DNA from: Bacteroidota bacterium | GTDB lineage: Bacteria > Bacteroidota > Bacteroidia > Cytophagales > Cyclobacteriaceae | Assembly (NCBI GenBank): GCA_023393375.1 | Contig: JAEWLI010000032.1 | Location: forward strand, 1-8,147 | Length of the DNA stretch: 8,147 nucleotides | Reading direction: 5' to 3' | The notes under the pieces: generated by a model | Database searches by the model: none | The model's input: the letters and a program-made list of their open reading frames with translations, nothing else | What the model was told of the DNA's origin: nothing | Part shown: positions 7,819 through 8,147 of the stretch, one piece after another | Numbering within the stretch: the first letter of the stretch is position 1 | Layout: the number at the start of each line of letters is the position of its first letter | Translations under genes and position numbers: made by a program

Positions 7819-7826
7819 TTGGAAGT
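7810..7826. repeat. 17-base palindrome over the -33 box (possible operator)
   Basis: ACTTCCAA-A-TTGGAAGT: two perfect 8-base arms around one central base. It covers the predicted -33 TTTG of the minus-strand promoter, a position where a dimeric regulator would affect RNA polymerase binding. No regulator is encoded nearby, and I do not recognise the half-site. Confidence 0.6.
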
Positions 7827-7951
7827 TAAATCTGAAAAGTAGTACAGAAATTTATCCTTCTTTTTTATTAAAAAGTAAAGTAACAATTTTATTTTGACTC
7901 CAAAATATTACATTGAATAAATTGGGGTAAAAAGACTTTGGCGTTAAAGGA

Positions 7952-8017
7952 ATGGATCATTGTGTAGACAATATATTGTACATTATCATCCATAACCTAC
8001 CCGGGTGTACAATGGAT
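7952..8017. repeat. Cluster of overlapping inverted repeats, unknown function
   Basis: Several pairings overlap. ATGGAT (7952-7957) pairs with ATCCAT (7988-7993) as the outer stem of an imperfect hairpin whose core is the perfect palindrome ACAATATATTGT (7968-7979). ATTGTACA (7975-7982) pairs perfectly with TGTACAAT (8006-8013). ATCCAT (7988-7993) can instead pair with a second ATGGAT (8012-8017). ACCCGGGT (7999-8006) is a further perfect palindrome, notably GC-rich for this region. The pairings exclude one another in part. Candidates are a structured RNA, a regulator-binding region, or a remnant of a small palindromic repeat element. Confidence 0.55.
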
Positions 8018-8080
8018 TAAAATTGTTATAAAATGGTGGCGATCTTTAGCCTGATGACTATTAGTCAATAGAAATTTTAT

Positions 8081-8147
8081 TCACATATTTTCCCTGACAT
8101 ATTTCTCCAATAACCTTCTTTGCGGTTCATTAAGGGAATGAACGGTC
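8081..8147 (-). CDS. Possible C-terminus of a minus-strand gene, truncated by window edge
   Basis: From the right edge, one minus-strand frame is open for 21 codons and ends in TGA at 8083-8081. It reads in part LNEPQRRLLEKYVREN, which looks like a charged amphipathic helix at a protein's end. A second minus-strand frame is also open over this short stretch, so the frame choice rests only on composition. No family can be named. If real, the gene runs in the same direction as the ELWxTDGT gene, about 300 bases upstream of it. Confidence 0.35.
   Translation of the reverse strand, partial: TVHSLNEPQRRLLEKYVRENM

Larger units (their letters stand above)
7765..8080. other. Intergenic region: promoter, palindromes, inverted-repeat cluster
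   Basis: A 316-base stretch with no credible open frame. From left to right it holds the minus-strand promoter with a palindrome over its -33 box (7787-7826), an AT-rich stretch with nothing recognisable (7827-7951), a cluster of overlapping inverted repeats (7952-8017) and a small 13-base palindrome (8055-8067). Confidence 0.7.

Noticed and set aside
1..8147. CRISPR array, tRNA/rRNA, insertion sequence, phage or defence genes
   Set aside because: No regularly spaced repeats, RNA gene signatures, transposase or recombinase motifs, or target-site duplications were found on either strand.

Overview
The window looks like chromosomal DNA from an AT-rich member of the Bacteroidota. The evidence is a SusC/SusD outer-membrane import pair, a secreted protein with a type IX secretion (T9SS) sorting domain, two promoters matching the Bacteroidota -33/-7 consensus (TTTG ... 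TAnnTTTG), and start codons without Shine-Dalgarno sequences. The genus cannot be fixed from this sequence. A free-living or marine Cytophagia or Flavobacteriia-type organism would fit, but that is inference.

Layout. Positions 1-2708 (+) hold the 3' part of a susC-like TonB-dependent receptor gene; its N-terminus lies off the left edge. Ten bases later comes a complete susD-like lipoprotein gene (2719-4227, +), followed by a hairpin terminator (4266-4303). The pair is therefore the end of its operon, and no glycan-degrading enzyme is visible to suggest a substrate. A separate small gene (4414-4809, +) encodes a group III truncated haemoglobin, with its own near-perfect promoter so close to the ATG that the mRNA is probably leaderless. 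A hairpin at 4875-4913 separates it from a convergent gene and can serve as terminator in both directions. The convergent gene (4930-7764, -) encodes a 944-residue secreted protein with ELWxTDGT repeats and a T9SS C-terminal sorting domain. Its promoter has a 17-base palindrome over the -33 box.

Positions 7765-8080 have no gene. They hold that promoter and, at 7952-8017, a compact set of overlapping inverted repeats that could form alternative hairpins. At the right edge a short open frame on the minus strand (8081-8147) may be the C-terminus of another gene.

How the genes relate: SusC and SusD form one machine, a TonB-powered outer-membrane channel with a surface lid. The haemoglobin and the ELWxTDGT protein have their own promoters and show no evident functional link to it or to each other. 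I see no phage, transposon, CRISPR or defence system. The parts least explained by known families are the inverted-repeat cluster at 7952-8017 and the role of the ELWxTDGT protein.
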